IMG/VR virus record: IMGVR_UViG_3300009470_000369
Span: 1 to 24,786 of that record
DNA from: a virus
DNA length: 24,786 nucleotides
Strand: one strand, 5' to 3'
Positions 1-9,196 of the stretch are shown here, piece after piece. A program made the position numbers and the translations under genes. The notes under the pieces were generated by a model. The model made no database searches and was not told where the DNA came from. It saw nothing but the letters and a program-made list of their open reading frames with translations. The first letter of the stretch is position 1. Each line of letters begins with the position of its first letter.

Positions 1-90
1 TACATTCGTAGACGACGGCGAAGGTACCTGGTTGGATACCTGCGGTGGTACGTCGTCTAGATCAAATGGACCTAGAAAGATACTAGGCAT
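1..90 (-). CDS. 5' end of an unidentified gene (3' part beyond window)
   Basis: An open frame begins at an ATG at 90 on the minus strand and runs 30 codons without a stop to the window edge, so only the N-terminus is visible. The protein starts MPSIFLGPFDLDDVPP and continues Pro/Ser/Val-rich. An AAGAGG Shine-Dalgarno-like stretch lies about 9 bases upstream of the ATG. It follows the LamG-domain gene in the same direction after 63 bases, so it is probably another virion or tail gene, but nothing in 30 residues identifies it. Confidence 0.6.
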   Translation of the reverse strand, partial: MPSIFLGPFDLDDVPPQVSNQVPSPSSTNV

Positions 91-153
91 ACTGCTGGAC
101 CTCTTGTGATTCTGCTACTTACTTATCTTCCTTGTCTTTTATTGAGGTATAAT

Positions 154-1290
154 TCAGGACAGGCCTGCCATATAGCTTTTGATGGCTGAAATAGTTTTAG
201 CTACTCTGGATACCTTGAACTCCTGAAACAAGTCGCCAGATCCAAGCTTCACAGTGAGCCCGCCGGATAGTGATGGCGTTTCGTTGCCAGTCCCGGCAAA
301 CCAAGAGCCCGGTATCTGCCTACCATTTAAGGAGATAAATGTAGCGGCGCCAGAGCCAAATGTATGACTTACTACTACATGATTGCGCCTGCCTGTCGGC
401 AGCGGTAGGCGGGCTCTGTAGGTGGTAGAGCCAAAAGAGAAAGTCCAGAACTCGTTATCTGTGATGGTAAGGGAGATTGGCCCGCCATATACGGAAATTA
501 TCCGGGTAGATCCAGTAGGCACAAACCACGTCTCTGTTGTTATCGCACTGGCAAAAGGGAAGGCGCCGCAGGTTAATGGCGCGGAGTCTTCTCTGAAGCA
601 GACGCCATAGCCAGAGAAAAATGTTGGCGAAGTATAATAACCATCACGCCCATTGCCGGACAAGTCAGTTATAATTGGATTATCTATCACGTATAGCAGG
701 TCTGTATTTGCATCAGTGCGCAGCAATGTAGCTGTATCAGGGGATAGATCATGCGCCCCAGCATACTGTATTACTACGCCAGTCCTCGGTCGGGCTGCAA
801 AAGATTCTATTTCTTTACCACTCGGCCGCACTACTGTAGACTCCGGACCGAAATCAGTTCGAGACTGCACATTGCTCTCTCGAAGATACAGTGATATTAT
901 GTCTCCAATCGCGCTCACCATGATGGGGTTTGCGCCAGCAAACAGTTGCACTGGCTGCTCTACCAAGACACTAGTAGTGAAGTCGTAAATAAATCTCCAG
1001 ACAAAAGATCCATCGTCATACAGGAATAGAGCCTGTCCTGGGTTGTCATTTGACTCTATTACGTAGAAGCTGTTTACTAGCGCTATCGGCTGGCCAATCG
1101 CAACCTCTGTACCTGGTACAGGCTGCTCATTGTAGTCAGGCACAGCAGGTATTGGACGATAATAAAACTGATAGGAATTTGTTAGCGTCTTGGCAGCGTA
1201 TACGCAATAGGAAGCACCATTGATGTGCAAGAAGCGCGTCAATGATGCTTGCCCTAGAGCTGATACGCGGGCCGCTATTTCAAATGCCAT
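154..1290 (-). CDS. Tail fibre/appendage protein with C-terminal LamG/ConA-like domain
   Basis: A 378-residue protein. From about residue 210 to the end it looks like a concanavalin/LamG jelly-roll of the kind found on phage tail appendages. It has the entry motif DLSGNGRDGYY, then TTETWF, and later HVVVSHTFGSG with SLNGRQIPGSWF, the pattern of LamG-3 type domains. The N-terminal half is beta-rich and unrecognised. There is no signal peptide or membrane segment. The start is the ATG at 1290, 13 bases after the stop of the 1632-residue gene, with a GGGGTGGGG purine run as ribosome site. Such domains usually bind carbohydrate, so a role in host-surface recognition is inferred from the fold and from the neighbouring fibre gene. 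The exact virion position is unknown. Confidence 0.8.
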   Translation of the reverse strand: MAFEIAARVSALGQASLTRFLHINGASYCVYAAKTLTNSYQFYYRPIPAVPDYNEQPVPGTEVAIGQPIALVNSFYVIESNDNPGQALFLYDDGSFVWRFIYDFTTSVLVEQPVQLFAGANPIMVSAIGDIISLYLRESNVQSRTDFGPESTVVRPSGKEIESFAARPRTGVVIQYAGAHDLSPDTATLLRTDANTDLLYVIDNPIITDLSGNGRDGYYTSPTFFSGYGVCFREDSAPLTCGAFPFASAITTETWFVPTGSTRIISVYGGPISLTITDNEFWTFSFGSTTYRARLPLPTGRRNHVVVSHTFGSGAATFISLNGRQIPGSWFAGTGNETPSLSGGLTVKLGSGDLFQEFKVSRVAKTISAIKSYMAGLS

Positions 1291-1303
1291 ACTACCCCAC
1301 CCC

Positions 1304-4300
1304 TCAGGACTTCGTAGCTATCAGGACTCTTGGATAATAAAATTCCTGATCCTTCCTTCGCATTATATTCCACGAGGCAAAGGTAGTGCTGACTGGCAGC
1401 TCATCATAGGTAACAGTTACAAGCGACTGTCCGGGGGCCGGGCTGTCATTAGCAATAGCCTTGATCTCAAACACACGGCGGCCAAAGGTAGCTGAACCAA
1501 TCAGTTCAATGTAGTCGCCAACCGCTGCTAGCGCAGAAACATTGACGGGCAAGGCAAGGACGTCTGATCTACCATCCGCATCGTCATCTGCACCTGTTGT
1601 AGCGTTTGTACCAGTCTGTAGATTAACGAACTCGTGCTCGCGCGACCAAGCTAGCGCGCCGAAGCTTGCCGAGTAAGACCAGCGCTTAAGGGCATCATAA
1701 GGAGGAGATGGATCGTCTGCATTATCGATGCGGTTTCCAAGAGTGCTATCGCCGGCTCCAGCCGAGCGCTCTATGATAAATTCTTTATTTGCTACTGCAA
1801 CCGGCAGTAGCGAAGATGCTAGCGTAAGTGTAGTTGAGTCGACATCCTGTATCGTGAAAAGACTGTCAGAAAGATTTAGTCCTGACAGGGCTGGATCTGT
1901 AAAGGCGGGATCATAGGCGCGGAGTGAATCTCCTGGCCCTACGCGAGAGAAAGCCCAGGTTAGTCCGCTGGCTGCGGTAAATGCCTTGTCCGTGGTAACA
2001 GTGTTGCCGTCAACATAGGCAGTTATCACAGCGAAGCCATTGTCTGCTGAGGTCAGTGATCCGCTAATCTTTATATAACGACCAACATGCTGCGGTAGGA
2101 ATGCGGCTGTTGCAGACGAGAAGTTGGAACCACTTACTGCACCATCAGTGCCGGTGGCGTCGAAGAAACTGCCCGTAGAGAGCACTACGCTGTTAGTGTA
2201 GCTGGCTCCAAGGTTAACGGCAGATACCGTCGCAGCACCGCCGTCAAACGCTATGATGCTTGCTTCATCTACGACCGCGTTTCTGAACTGCGGATCTGTT
2301 GCATCAGAAAGCAGGCAGTTAGCAGGCACGCCGATGAACTGCATGTCTTCGTCAAGGAGGTGAACGCCCACTGGTCTGGCAGGATTGCTGATGCCTGTAC
2401 CGAGTCGTCGCACTTTCCAGTACTGCCTGCGCCTTTCATTCTCTGGCAAAGAGCGTAAATCAAATATGACTGCAATAGATGTAGAAATGTTAGCTCGCAG
2501 ATCTAGTACGCTCTCGCCCTCGTTCGTAGAAGAGGATAGGGTAGATGTTCTTTTGGAATAATTAAATATGTTATATGTTATGTCTGGGCTCTGGTAAGGG
2601 GTTAGGTCGCTGCCAGCAGGCTTGTCGTTGACTGGCTGCGCCCTCTTAACCTCATTCCAGGATACGCCTAGATCTTTGCTTGAGTACAGATATAGGTCAT
2701 AGCTACCTGCCACCTCCTCCCCGTAAGCTCTGTCCCATGACATAACGGCGTACGAGACGGCAGGAATATCCATTATCTTCCAGCGCAGGCCGGAGTGATC
2801 ATGCTCAAAAGTTTTGTCGGTAATGACGCGCTTTGAGTCAAGCGGATCAATCGAGACGATGACTGCCTGACCGTTGTCGCTGTCAGGTGTATTGCCGTTA
2901 GAACCTTCTATAATGATAGACTTGCCAATATCGGCAACTGTGAAGGTATAGCCCGTAGATTGGAAAGTCTTCCTATCGTCTGGCGTTGCTCCCGACGCAC
3001 CAAACACGCTGCCATCAGCGGTCAGCTCAAACTGTGGTTTTATTCGCAGTGCAACAGCGAACTGGTGATTTCCTCCACTCGTGTTTGATAGTGTGCTCTG
3101 TAGTGCTGGCAGGGGAGAACCGCCGCAAGGCGTGAACTCTGATGGGATAGATATACCTCGCGAGAAAGGTGGCAGCGTACCGGCAGAGCTATCCCCGAAT
3201 ACATAGCCTCCGTCAAGGCCTCCGTCCTGTGTCCATATATTACGCCCCAGCTTACTTGATTCTTCCTGTAGGCGAATAATAGTCGGATTAGTATAGTAGT
3301 CTAGGCCATAGAAAGCAGTCTGCGTATTAGTCTTGCCCTGTCCAACCCAGCAAACAAATGTTGAATTCTCATCAACCAGGAACTGCTGAGACTGAGCCAC
3401 TGTCTGAGGACTTGTGTCTACGAAGCGAATTCTTAGTCCTGTGCTTTCATCTAGTGTTTCCCAGGATGGGTGCATACGGCGCAGACCTTTGCCCACTGAT
3501 GTGGCGAAGTCGACGTAAGGCCCGACGGGACTAAGTAGACCTCCGAAGTCTATATTGTCGTTAATGCTATTAAGCAAACCAAGCGGCCAGGTATAGCCAT
3601 CCCATCGCCCGCAAAGCCATGGGCCACCCTGAATACCTCCGCAATAATGCGTATTGCTGTTGAAGTCACTGTAATAGGTCGGATTTATAAGAGCCCGCAT
3701 ACCAAGGCCCACTTCATCGTACTCGCATGAAGTTGCTACCGCAGCCGTTGCAAGGTAACCCGAGTCCACCGCATTGCTGGCAGAGCCAAGGCTCGTAAGT
3801 TGACCTATTCTCTGACTAGTCTGGTCGACAGCGTAGTGCTGATCACCGGAACCGCCCGAGTTTCTCGCGTGAATAAATACATGACCAGTCTGTCTATTGA
3901 CAATTGCCCTAGGCATGTAAACAGTGCCAGTCATCGTCATCTGCGTCGGCCATGAGTTGGTCGCGCTAGAGCTGTATCTAACGTGAGAGCCGTCGAAAAT
4001 TGGAAATACCAGCGACATTCCCTCTGAAAGACTGCCTATCCATATTGCATTGTGCATAGGATGAGTAGTGGCACCAGTGGGCGTTGGAATTCTTTGGACA
4101 GTTAGTGAGGTAAGAGATCCTGCACCAAAAGTAAATGGTGTGGCAATAGTCGTTCTGCTCAGAGCAGTAGCTACGCCATCGGACTCGGACCAGCGAACGA
4201 CAGAGTCTCTATCTGAAGATATCCAGTACAGATAGCCGTCACTGTCGTAGTCGCAGGGCGCCGCACAAGCGGTAGTGCCAACGCCAGTGGTAGATGTAGT

Positions 4301-6202
4301 TGTTATAACACTTATGCAAGCGAGAGTGCTGCTATCAAGTGCGCCGCGACGGTAGGTCACGCCAGAAAGTGTGCCAGGATTTCCGTAAGTCGTGTCTATG
4401 GTCATCGACAAAGCGTCGGCTATAGCCGTCACTCTGAAGCTGCGACTAACGCCTGCAAACCTTACCCAATCACCAACCGCCAGGTCTGTATTGAAAGAAG
4501 TGCCTATGCCGGTAACTGATGAGCCAGAGACTGAAACAGTACCAGTCCTGTCGCTGCTATCTATGACGTGTAGGCGACTCCAAGTTGCGCCGTAGTCATC
4601 GCTATAGCTAATGCCATTGAGAGCATTAGCTGGCCCAGGAAGCAGCCATACGCGCGTGTTAGGAGCATATACTTTTGAATCATCGCATACGATTCCCTCT
4701 ATCTCATTCGAACCTAGGGGGTTGGATGGGGTAGCTGCCGCAGACATATTGCCCGAGAAAGACGACACAAGCGCTGGCGTCTCGGCATTGCCCGCTGGAT
4801 ATGGATCGACGCGCAGGACTGACACCATGCCATCACGTATGCTTGTGCCGCTGACTGGATCGCCAACAATCCAGATCTTGTTCTGGTCGTCTATGGCCAT
4901 GTCTCTGGTGTTGCCGGCAAGAAATGGCCAGTCAGAAAGACCAGTTATTTTACCGGCGGTGTGCATTGGCTCAAAAGACTGAGGGCTGTTATGTACCCAG
5001 CGCATAAGAGGTACATTGCCATTATTGGCCAAAGCCCACCAACAGGCACCCCTATCGTGTATAACGCGAGTGCTCACGACGATTGGAGTAGAAGAGCTCT
5101 GCAAGCCCATGACTTCGTTCTGAAGCCCGCTCAAAGGAGTGTAGTTACCGGCGCTAGCCAGCATGACATTGTCCCATGCATCAGTTGCCGCGTAGCTGCG
5201 CTTGCGCCAAAAATACTCACCGATGGGTCCAGTGACTACTTCCCACTCTAAAGAGCTGGAGTCCGGGAATGGTTGATTGATTATTTGAGCATCGGTTGTA
5301 ACCGTATTGGCATCTACGAATCCAGTTATTTTATATATGCCACGACCGGCTACGCTGTTAACTCTAATGAAGTAATTTCCAGAAGCATGTCCGGCTATAA
5401 ATAAGCCTTGAGACTGGCCATCGACAAATGTGGATGGGGCTACGGAACTGGTAGTTCCCTGTGTACCCTGTATTGGTGAAGTTAGTTCAGGATTAGATGG
5501 ATCGCCGGGCCTGCCAGTACCACCACTCTTTGCATAGTAAACCTGATAGCCCATGTGCTGAAGATTGCTTTCGCCTGGCGAATAGGGGCCGTCAATTTCA
5601 ATGCCTCCTTGGCTAAGCGCTACCTGGCCTACTTCGTTGAACCAGGCTTTCCTTGCCACAGGGTGCTTGTAAACCAGGCTAATTGAAGTGCCGGGAACAT
5701 CAACCCACGACAAAGCAGCGCCTATCAGAGTGGTTGAAGGCAACCCTGCGGCTCCACTGGAAGTGGCAGTAGCGCCAGTGGGAGTAGATCTTATGAATGC
5801 CCCAAGTCCGCCAAATGAATATCCGGTTGAGCTAGAAGTAAAAACACTGCTAGTAAAGTCCCTGCGCGCAGCCCTGGCTTGAGTAACTGATGAGACCGTA
5901 GCATTAGCCTGGTATGCGGTTGGAACCGCAGAGAACTTCGTCGAGAGGGCGTAATTAGGGGCTCCAGATATGGCCAAGGTATTTGGCTTGATGTAGCGAA
6001 AAGAGCCTGGTCTAAGGTATGATATGTTTGCGCCGAAAGAAGTGTTGCCTGCCCAGGACCTACCTGATGCAACTATAGCATTAAAAAGCAGCTCCTGCAA
6101 GCGCTCGTCAGGATTTATATTTTTATTATCCCGGCGCTCGTCATCGGCAACAATAAATCCATAAGAGGTCGTTACCGCACTGGTTCCTTTTGTTTTGCTC
6201 AT
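1304..6202 (-). CDS. Very large tail fibre/adhesin-like structural protein (1632 aa) with Asp-box and repeated beta modules
   Basis: The largest gene in the window. Asp-box motifs (SxDxGxTW type) appear as SDDYGATW near residue 535 and SKDLGVSW near residue 1173, as in beta-propeller or sialidase-like folds. A phage small-beta module GTVSVSGSSVTGIGTSF followed by VGDWVRF lies near residues 555 to 590. A second module type, with a core like VDxNTVTTD followed by a GLxW or LEW strand, recurs near residues 295, 1125 (variant) and 1395. Composition is rich in Ser, Thr, Gly and Asn with almost no Lys-rich stretches, as is typical of fibres. The ATG at 6202 follows the upstream stop by 4 bases with GAGGT as ribosome site, so it is translationally coupled. 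It is probably a receptor-binding or long-appendage protein. No catalytic residues can be assigned. Confidence 0.8.
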   Translation of the reverse strand: MSKTKGTSAVTTSYGFIVADDERRDNKNINPDERLQELLFNAIVASGRSWAGNTSFGANISYLRPGSFRYIKPNTLAISGAPNYALSTKFSAVPTAYQANATVSSVTQARAARRDFTSSVFTSSSTGYSFGGLGAFIRSTPTGATATSSGAAGLPSTTLIGAALSWVDVPGTSISLVYKHPVARKAWFNEVGQVALSQGGIEIDGPYSPGESNLQHMGYQVYYAKSGGTGRPGDPSNPELTSPIQGTQGTTSSVAPSTFVDGQSQGLFIAGHASGNYFIRVNSVAGRGIYKITGFVDANTVTTDAQIINQPFPDSSSLEWEVVTGPIGEYFWRKRSYAATDAWDNVMLASAGNYTPLSGLQNEVMGLQSSSTPIVVSTRVIHDRGACWWALANNGNVPLMRWVHNSPQSFEPMHTAGKITGLSDWPFLAGNTRDMAIDDQNKIWIVGDPVSGTSIRDGMVSVLRVDPYPAGNAETPALVSSFSGNMSAAATPSNPLGSNEIEGIVCDDSKVYAPNTRVWLLPGPANALNGISYSDDYGATWSRLHVIDSSDRTGTVSVSGSSVTGIGTSFNTDLAVGDWVRFAGVSRSFRVTAIADALSMTIDTTYGNPGTLSGVTYRRGALDSSTLACISVITTTSTTGVGTTACAAPCDYDSDGYLYWISSDRDSVVRWSESDGVATALSRTTIATPFTFGAGSLTSLTVQRIPTPTGATTHPMHNAIWIGSLSEGMSLVFPIFDGSHVRYSSSATNSWPTQMTMTGTVYMPRAIVNRQTGHVFIHARNSGGSGDQHYAVDQTSQRIGQLTSLGSASNAVDSGYLATAAVATSCEYDEVGLGMRALINPTYYSDFNSNTHYCGGIQGGPWLCGRWDGYTWPLGLLNSINDNIDFGGLLSPVGPYVDFATSVGKGLRRMHPSWETLDESTGLRIRFVDTSPQTVAQSQQFLVDENSTFVCWVGQGKTNTQTAFYGLDYYTNPTIIRLQEESSKLGRNIWTQDGGLDGGYVFGDSSAGTLPPFSRGISIPSEFTPCGGSPLPALQSTLSNTSGGNHQFAVALRIKPQFELTADGSVFGASGATPDDRKTFQSTGYTFTVADIGKSIIIEGSNGNTPDSDNGQAVIVSIDPLDSKRVITDKTFEHDHSGLRWKIMDIPAVSYAVMSWDRAYGEEVAGSYDLYLYSSKDLGVSWNEVKRAQPVNDKPAGSDLTPYQSPDITYNIFNYSKRTSTLSSSTNEGESVLDLRANISTSIAVIFDLRSLPENERRRQYWKVRRLGTGISNPARPVGVHLLDEDMQFIGVPANCLLSDATDPQFRNAVVDEASIIAFDGGAATVSAVNLGASYTNSVVLSTGSFFDATGTDGAVSGSNFSSATAAFLPQHVGRYIKISGSLTSADNGFAVITAYVDGNTVTTDKAFTAASGLTWAFSRVGPGDSLRAYDPAFTDPALSGLNLSDSLFTIQDVDSTTLTLASSLLPVAVANKEFIIERSAGAGDSTLGNRIDNADDPSPPYDALKRWSYSASFGALAWSREHEFVNLQTGTNATTGADDDADGRSDVLALPVNVSALAAVGDYIELIGSATFGRRVFEIKAIANDSPAPGQSLVTVTYDELPVSTTFASWNIMRRKDQEFYYPRVLIATKS

Positions 6203-6206
6203 ATTA

Positions 6207-6761
6207 TCATGACCTCGTGAAAGATACGCGATATACTACCTCTAATGTCTGCGAGGAGGTCTGCGTTATATCAGAAGTTAGCTTGGTCATGGCAAATATG
6301 CCATCTGCAAATCTGGCTGCGCCACTGGTCCGTTGTGCAGCGATGCTAGTTCTTAAACCAACGTATCGCACTGTCCTATCAGAGGAAGGCTGGCCGAAAG
6401 CCACCGTATAAGTATACGTCTTTGTAGAAGTATTTACAGAGGCCGTGGTGAAAACTTCGTAGTTATTAGGGTACAGGTGGCGGCCCATGGTTTTGTATGG
6501 ATTCATATCATCGCCATCTTCTGGCAGTATGATAACATACATGCTTGTAAGATCTTCGTAAGTGGAACCATAGCTAAAGTGCCAGTTATCATTCCAAAGG
6601 CTAGTAGTAAGATTGCTCTTGCTCATTGCCTGGTCGACAGAGCCATCAGCATTTCGAACTACAATATCAACGTGGCCATGAGGTTTTATAGAAAACGAGC
6701 CCCTGCCTTCTAGGCGATGTAGCTCTAGTAGCTGGCCAAGCGAAAGAGTGTGTTTAGTCAT
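6207..6761 (-). CDS. Small tail/appendage structural protein, unidentified
   Basis: A 184-residue beta-rich protein starting MTKHTLSLGQLLELHRLEG. A GTG one codon upstream (6764) could also serve as start; I prefer the ATG at 6761. It has no signal peptide, Cys or membrane segment. Regions such as YPNNYEVFTTASVNTSTKTY and VRYVGLRTSIAAQ are alternating beta strands like those in phage fibre-attachment or baseplate-peripheral proteins. It sits between the 407-residue gene and the giant fibre gene, overlapping neither, with the fibre start 4 bases past its stop. That position suggests co-assembly with, or attachment of, the fibre, which is inference only. I cannot name the family. Confidence 0.7.
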   Translation of the reverse strand: MTKHTLSLGQLLELHRLEGRGSFSIKPHGHVDIVVRNADGSVDQAMSKSNLTTSLWNDNWHFSYGSTYEDLTSMYVIILPEDGDDMNPYKTMGRHLYPNNYEVFTTASVNTSTKTYTYTVAFGQPSSDRTVRYVGLRTSIAAQRTSGAARFADGIFAMTKLTSDITQTSSQTLEVVYRVSFTRS

Positions 6762-6834
6762 CACTCAAAGCGGAGCCTAATGATAGAAAACAATCGGTCA
6801 ATCTAATACCTAGCTGCCCTGGGGCGAGCTCCTG

Positions 6835-8058
6835 CTACCTTCCGAAGCCGCACCTAATGCCAGATCCCACTACTGCCGCAGATACATTGTCAATCGGAAG
6901 AGCAAGCTTCAGCGGCAAAAAGTCCTCTTGCACGATGAGATACCTCGCCCCATTACCACTGGTAGCCGAAACAGAGACCTCGTCCACGGGCAAGGCAAGC
7001 TTAACAGGCAGGAAGTCTTCTGTTACTATAGTAGTACGCGCTCCCTGGCCTGAAGGCTGGATCAAGTGAACGTCAGCACCAGACAGCGAACCGACCCCTA
7101 TTGGATCTGGTTCGCCCAAGGCAGAATATACTAGCTTGGTTGACTGGCCCTGTTCATATACTGCTATTGCGGCATAGGTGGCAAAGGGAGTAGGGGCTGG
7201 ATCGGTAAATTCGACATAAGAAGCCCCAGCAGGCAGCGGCACAAAGGGAAGAAAGCTGCCAGTAGAATATTTCTCGGATGTCTTATAGGGAATGAAGCCC
7301 ACGCAAAATGTGGCCTCTGGCTGCTCAGTAGGGCGAGCTATGCGCACTATCCTCGGATCAAGGCCGACTATAATCGCTGTTGCTGGCCGTGGAAACGCAC
7401 TCACAGCTCTGCGCAGACCGGCACCACCATTGGCACCAACGGTCAAACTGCTATAGGACAGAGACACAGCCTTTGTAGGAGTTTGTATTTCTGCGGGAGG
7501 AGTAATTGAGTTAGGAGCGTCGCCCGGATTAGCCGTTGTAACGTACACGTTGCCATTGTTAACGAACAAGACGACTATTTTATTTAGTACCGGGTCAAAG
7601 CCAATGTCAACAATGTTTGCGCTAATAAGCGCTATCTCTGGGCTAAGTGGATTAGTGAACCGCACATACATCGTGCCGGGATCTTTGATGTAGCTTAAAT
7701 AATAATCACTTCCGGTAGACTGCGTTAGAGCCGGGCTCCTGTTGTCATCACTAGGAGTGACCTGCTCAATGCCTACTTGGAAGCGGTATGATACGGTAGC
7801 GCCGCCAGTTTCATTTATAGTTACGTCAACTACCTGCTCTAGTGCGAAGGGGGCCGGCGGTGTCAGCACAAGGCGACGGCCACCTCCGGTTAGATTAAGT
7901 AGCGAGCCTGTCCAGGATGCCTGGAAAAATGCCCCGTCAAATACCTGTACACCGTCAACGATAGCCTCTAGTGGGGCGAAAGTCAGATCGACGATGATGC
8001 TCGCATTTGTTGGTACGAGCTTCTCAAGGTCTATTGGTGTAACGGGTCTTATTGACAT
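6835..8058 (-). CDS. Tail-associated structural protein with duplicated C-terminal motif
   Basis: A 407-residue protein. The N-terminal 110 residues resemble an Ig-like beta sandwich (VDLTFAPLEAIVDGVQVFDG, then VVDVTINETGGATVSYRF). The middle is Pro/Ala/Thr-rich. The C-terminus holds two near-identical copies of EDFLPxKLALPxDxVS at about residues 346 and 377, separated by a Gly/Ser linker ending in GxGxR. The ATG at 8058 has no strong Shine-Dalgarno (AAAATAA upstream), which is unusual for this window. It is the first gene after the 233-base intergenic region, so it probably heads the virion operon. The function is not recognised beyond structural. Confidence 0.7.
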   Translation of the reverse strand: MSIRPVTPIDLEKLVPTNASIIVDLTFAPLEAIVDGVQVFDGAFFQASWTGSLLNLTGGGRRLVLTPPAPFALEQVVDVTINETGGATVSYRFQVGIEQVTPSDDNRSPALTQSTGSDYYLSYIKDPGTMYVRFTNPLSPEIALISANIVDIGFDPVLNKIVVLFVNNGNVYVTTANPGDAPNSITPPAEIQTPTKAVSLSYSSLTVGANGGAGLRRAVSAFPRPATAIIVGLDPRIVRIARPTEQPEATFCVGFIPYKTSEKYSTGSFLPFVPLPAGASYVEFTDPAPTPFATYAAIAVYEQGQSTKLVYSALGEPDPIGVGSLSGADVHLIQPSGQGARTTIVTEDFLPVKLALPVDEVSVSATSGNGARYLIVQEDFLPLKLALPIDNVSAAVVGSGIRCGFGR

Positions 8059-8291
8059 TTATTTTAAATAGATCCTTTTTCAAGGACAGCGGCCCGAGCT
8101 AGATAGCGCTAACTTATTTTCGTTAGAACTATTAGTACAGCTATGAGCGGCGCACTGGTACTTAGCTATGCAGATTAACTTCTCGCTGACGCAATCCCGA
8201 CCCGCATAAATAATCTTTATGTAGCGCGTGGCGTGATACTCGATTAGTAATAACAGTAAGCTAATCGACTACCTTCTTTTGGCCAATGCTC
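8059..8291 (-). promoter_or_regulatory. Intergenic control region with palindromes upstream of the tail genes
   Basis: This 233-base stretch carries no credible gene. It contains a perfect 8-bp inverted repeat, TCGATTAG / CTAATCGA, with a 13-base AT-rich spacer at 8240..8268, and a 6-bp one, CATAAA / TTTATG, with a 5-base loop near 8200. AT content is higher than in the flanking genes. No convincing sigma70 -35/-10 pair was found on the minus strand. Its position between a putative DNA-binding protein gene and the first virion gene makes it the likely place for the tail operon promoter and operator. That role is inferred from position. Confidence 0.45.
8240..8268. repeat. 8-bp perfect inverted repeat (operator-like)
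   Basis: TCGATTAG at 8240..8247 is exactly complementary to CTAATCGA at 8261..8268, with a 13-base AT-rich spacer. There is no T-run on either side, so it is not a usual intrinsic terminator. Symmetry and spacing would suit a dimeric DNA-binding protein, and the helix-turn-helix gene at 8292..8843 lies right beside it. Confidence 0.4.
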
Positions 8292-8843
8292 CTAGGACCT
8301 GTCAGCTGATGGAATGCCGGCGCCAGTCATTACCGCCTGTAGTTGATCCTGCATTGACTTGGCAAGAAGCTGCTTCCTGATGCTCCTTATGGCACCGCCA
8401 TAATACTTTCCTTGATATTTTGCATCCTGCTCTCGCTTGGAAGTAAGCTTAATTCCGTATAACGAATGGGCAACTGAGGACTGATTCAGTTCAAGCTTTT
8501 TAGCAACATCCCGCTGGGTTAACCCCTGACCAAAATGCAACTCGATGCACTCCGCCTGCCTAGCGGTACAACAGGTGTTTGTAACATGTACCAGGAAAAG
8601 CCAGAGAGCTTCCTGAGTCAAGACTGGTAGCGCATCAATCGCACTGCAATCAGGAGCTAGGTTTATTTTGTTTTCTACCGGATCTGGGCTTATGCACATT
8701 GCCACAAACCTATTGCGGCTTACGGAAGAAGCATGGCGGACATAGGCAGAGCATTTTGGAGAACAGTACCCACCGGATCGGCTGCGATCAGGTCTGGATA
8801 CAAAAGCTCCGCAAACGCGGCATGAAAAGCTAACAAGGGTCAT
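8292..8843 (-). CDS. Zinc-ribbon plus helix-turn-helix DNA-binding protein (putative transcription regulator)
   Basis: A 183-residue protein. Four cysteines, C8xxC11 and C27xxxC31, form a zinc-binding knuckle at the N-terminus. Residues about 93 to 131 (TARQAECIELHFGQGLTQRD then VAKKLELNQSSVAHSLYGI) match the sigma region-4/LuxR-type pattern: residues such as A97 and E101 on the first helix, G105, then the turn LTQRDVAKKL and a recognition helix SSVAHSLYG. The C-terminus is basic. The ATG at 8843 has AGGTAA 3 bases upstream. It is the last gene before the intergenic control region and the virion block, which suggests a transcriptional switch role. Whether it acts as activator, repressor or sigma-like factor cannot be told from sequence. 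Confidence 0.75.
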   Translation of the reverse strand: MTLVSFSCRVCGAFVSRPDRSRSGGYCSPKCSAYVRHASSVSRNRFVAMCISPDPVENKINLAPDCSAIDALPVLTQEALWLFLVHVTNTCCTARQAECIELHFGQGLTQRDVAKKLELNQSSVAHSLYGIKLTSKREQDAKYQGKYYGGAIRSIRKQLLAKSMQDQLQAVMTGAGIPSADRS

Positions 8844-8867
8844 GGTTACCTGGCGGGGCTTATTGCA

Positions 8868-9194
8868 CTAAGGATAATTGGTGTGCCAATATTCTGGCCC
8901 GCAATGAATGCCCATGCTCTCTATGTAGCGGAAGGGGGCACTAGACTCATTTAGGAACCAACGAAAATAAATCCGGCCGTCCTCGCTGTAGCCGTTGCAG
9001 TATAGCGCACCGCCATCATTTAGCACAATCTGCACACTAGAATAACTGGCTTTGTCGTATTCGACTCTAGCTTCTCTTGGAACTCCTTTGAGTAAATCCG
9101 GCGACAAAGAATAGTGCTGCAACAGGATGCCATAGGCATCATTCCATCTGCGCTCCTGTAGCGCAGACATCATAGAGTAATCGTAAAGCTTCAT
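8868..9194 (-). CDS. MKL-family small protein, divergent member
   Basis: A 108-residue protein starting MKLYDYSMMSALQERRWNDA. The first 30 residues follow the paralogue pattern (MKL, aromatic at 6, A11L12, aromatic W17, A20). The rest is divergent, although YSEDGRIYFRWF resembles a rearranged form of the family's C-terminal motif. The ATG follows the stop of the next MKL gene by 2 bases with GGAGGG as ribosome site, so the two are tandem and coupled. Function unknown; no signal peptide or membrane segment. Confidence 0.8.
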   Translation of the reverse strand: MKLYDYSMMSALQERRWNDAYGILLQHYSLSPDLLKGVPREARVEYDKASYSSVQIVLNDGGALYCNGYSEDGRIYFRWFLNESSAPFRYIESMGIHCGPEYWHTNYP

Positions 9195-9196
9195 AG

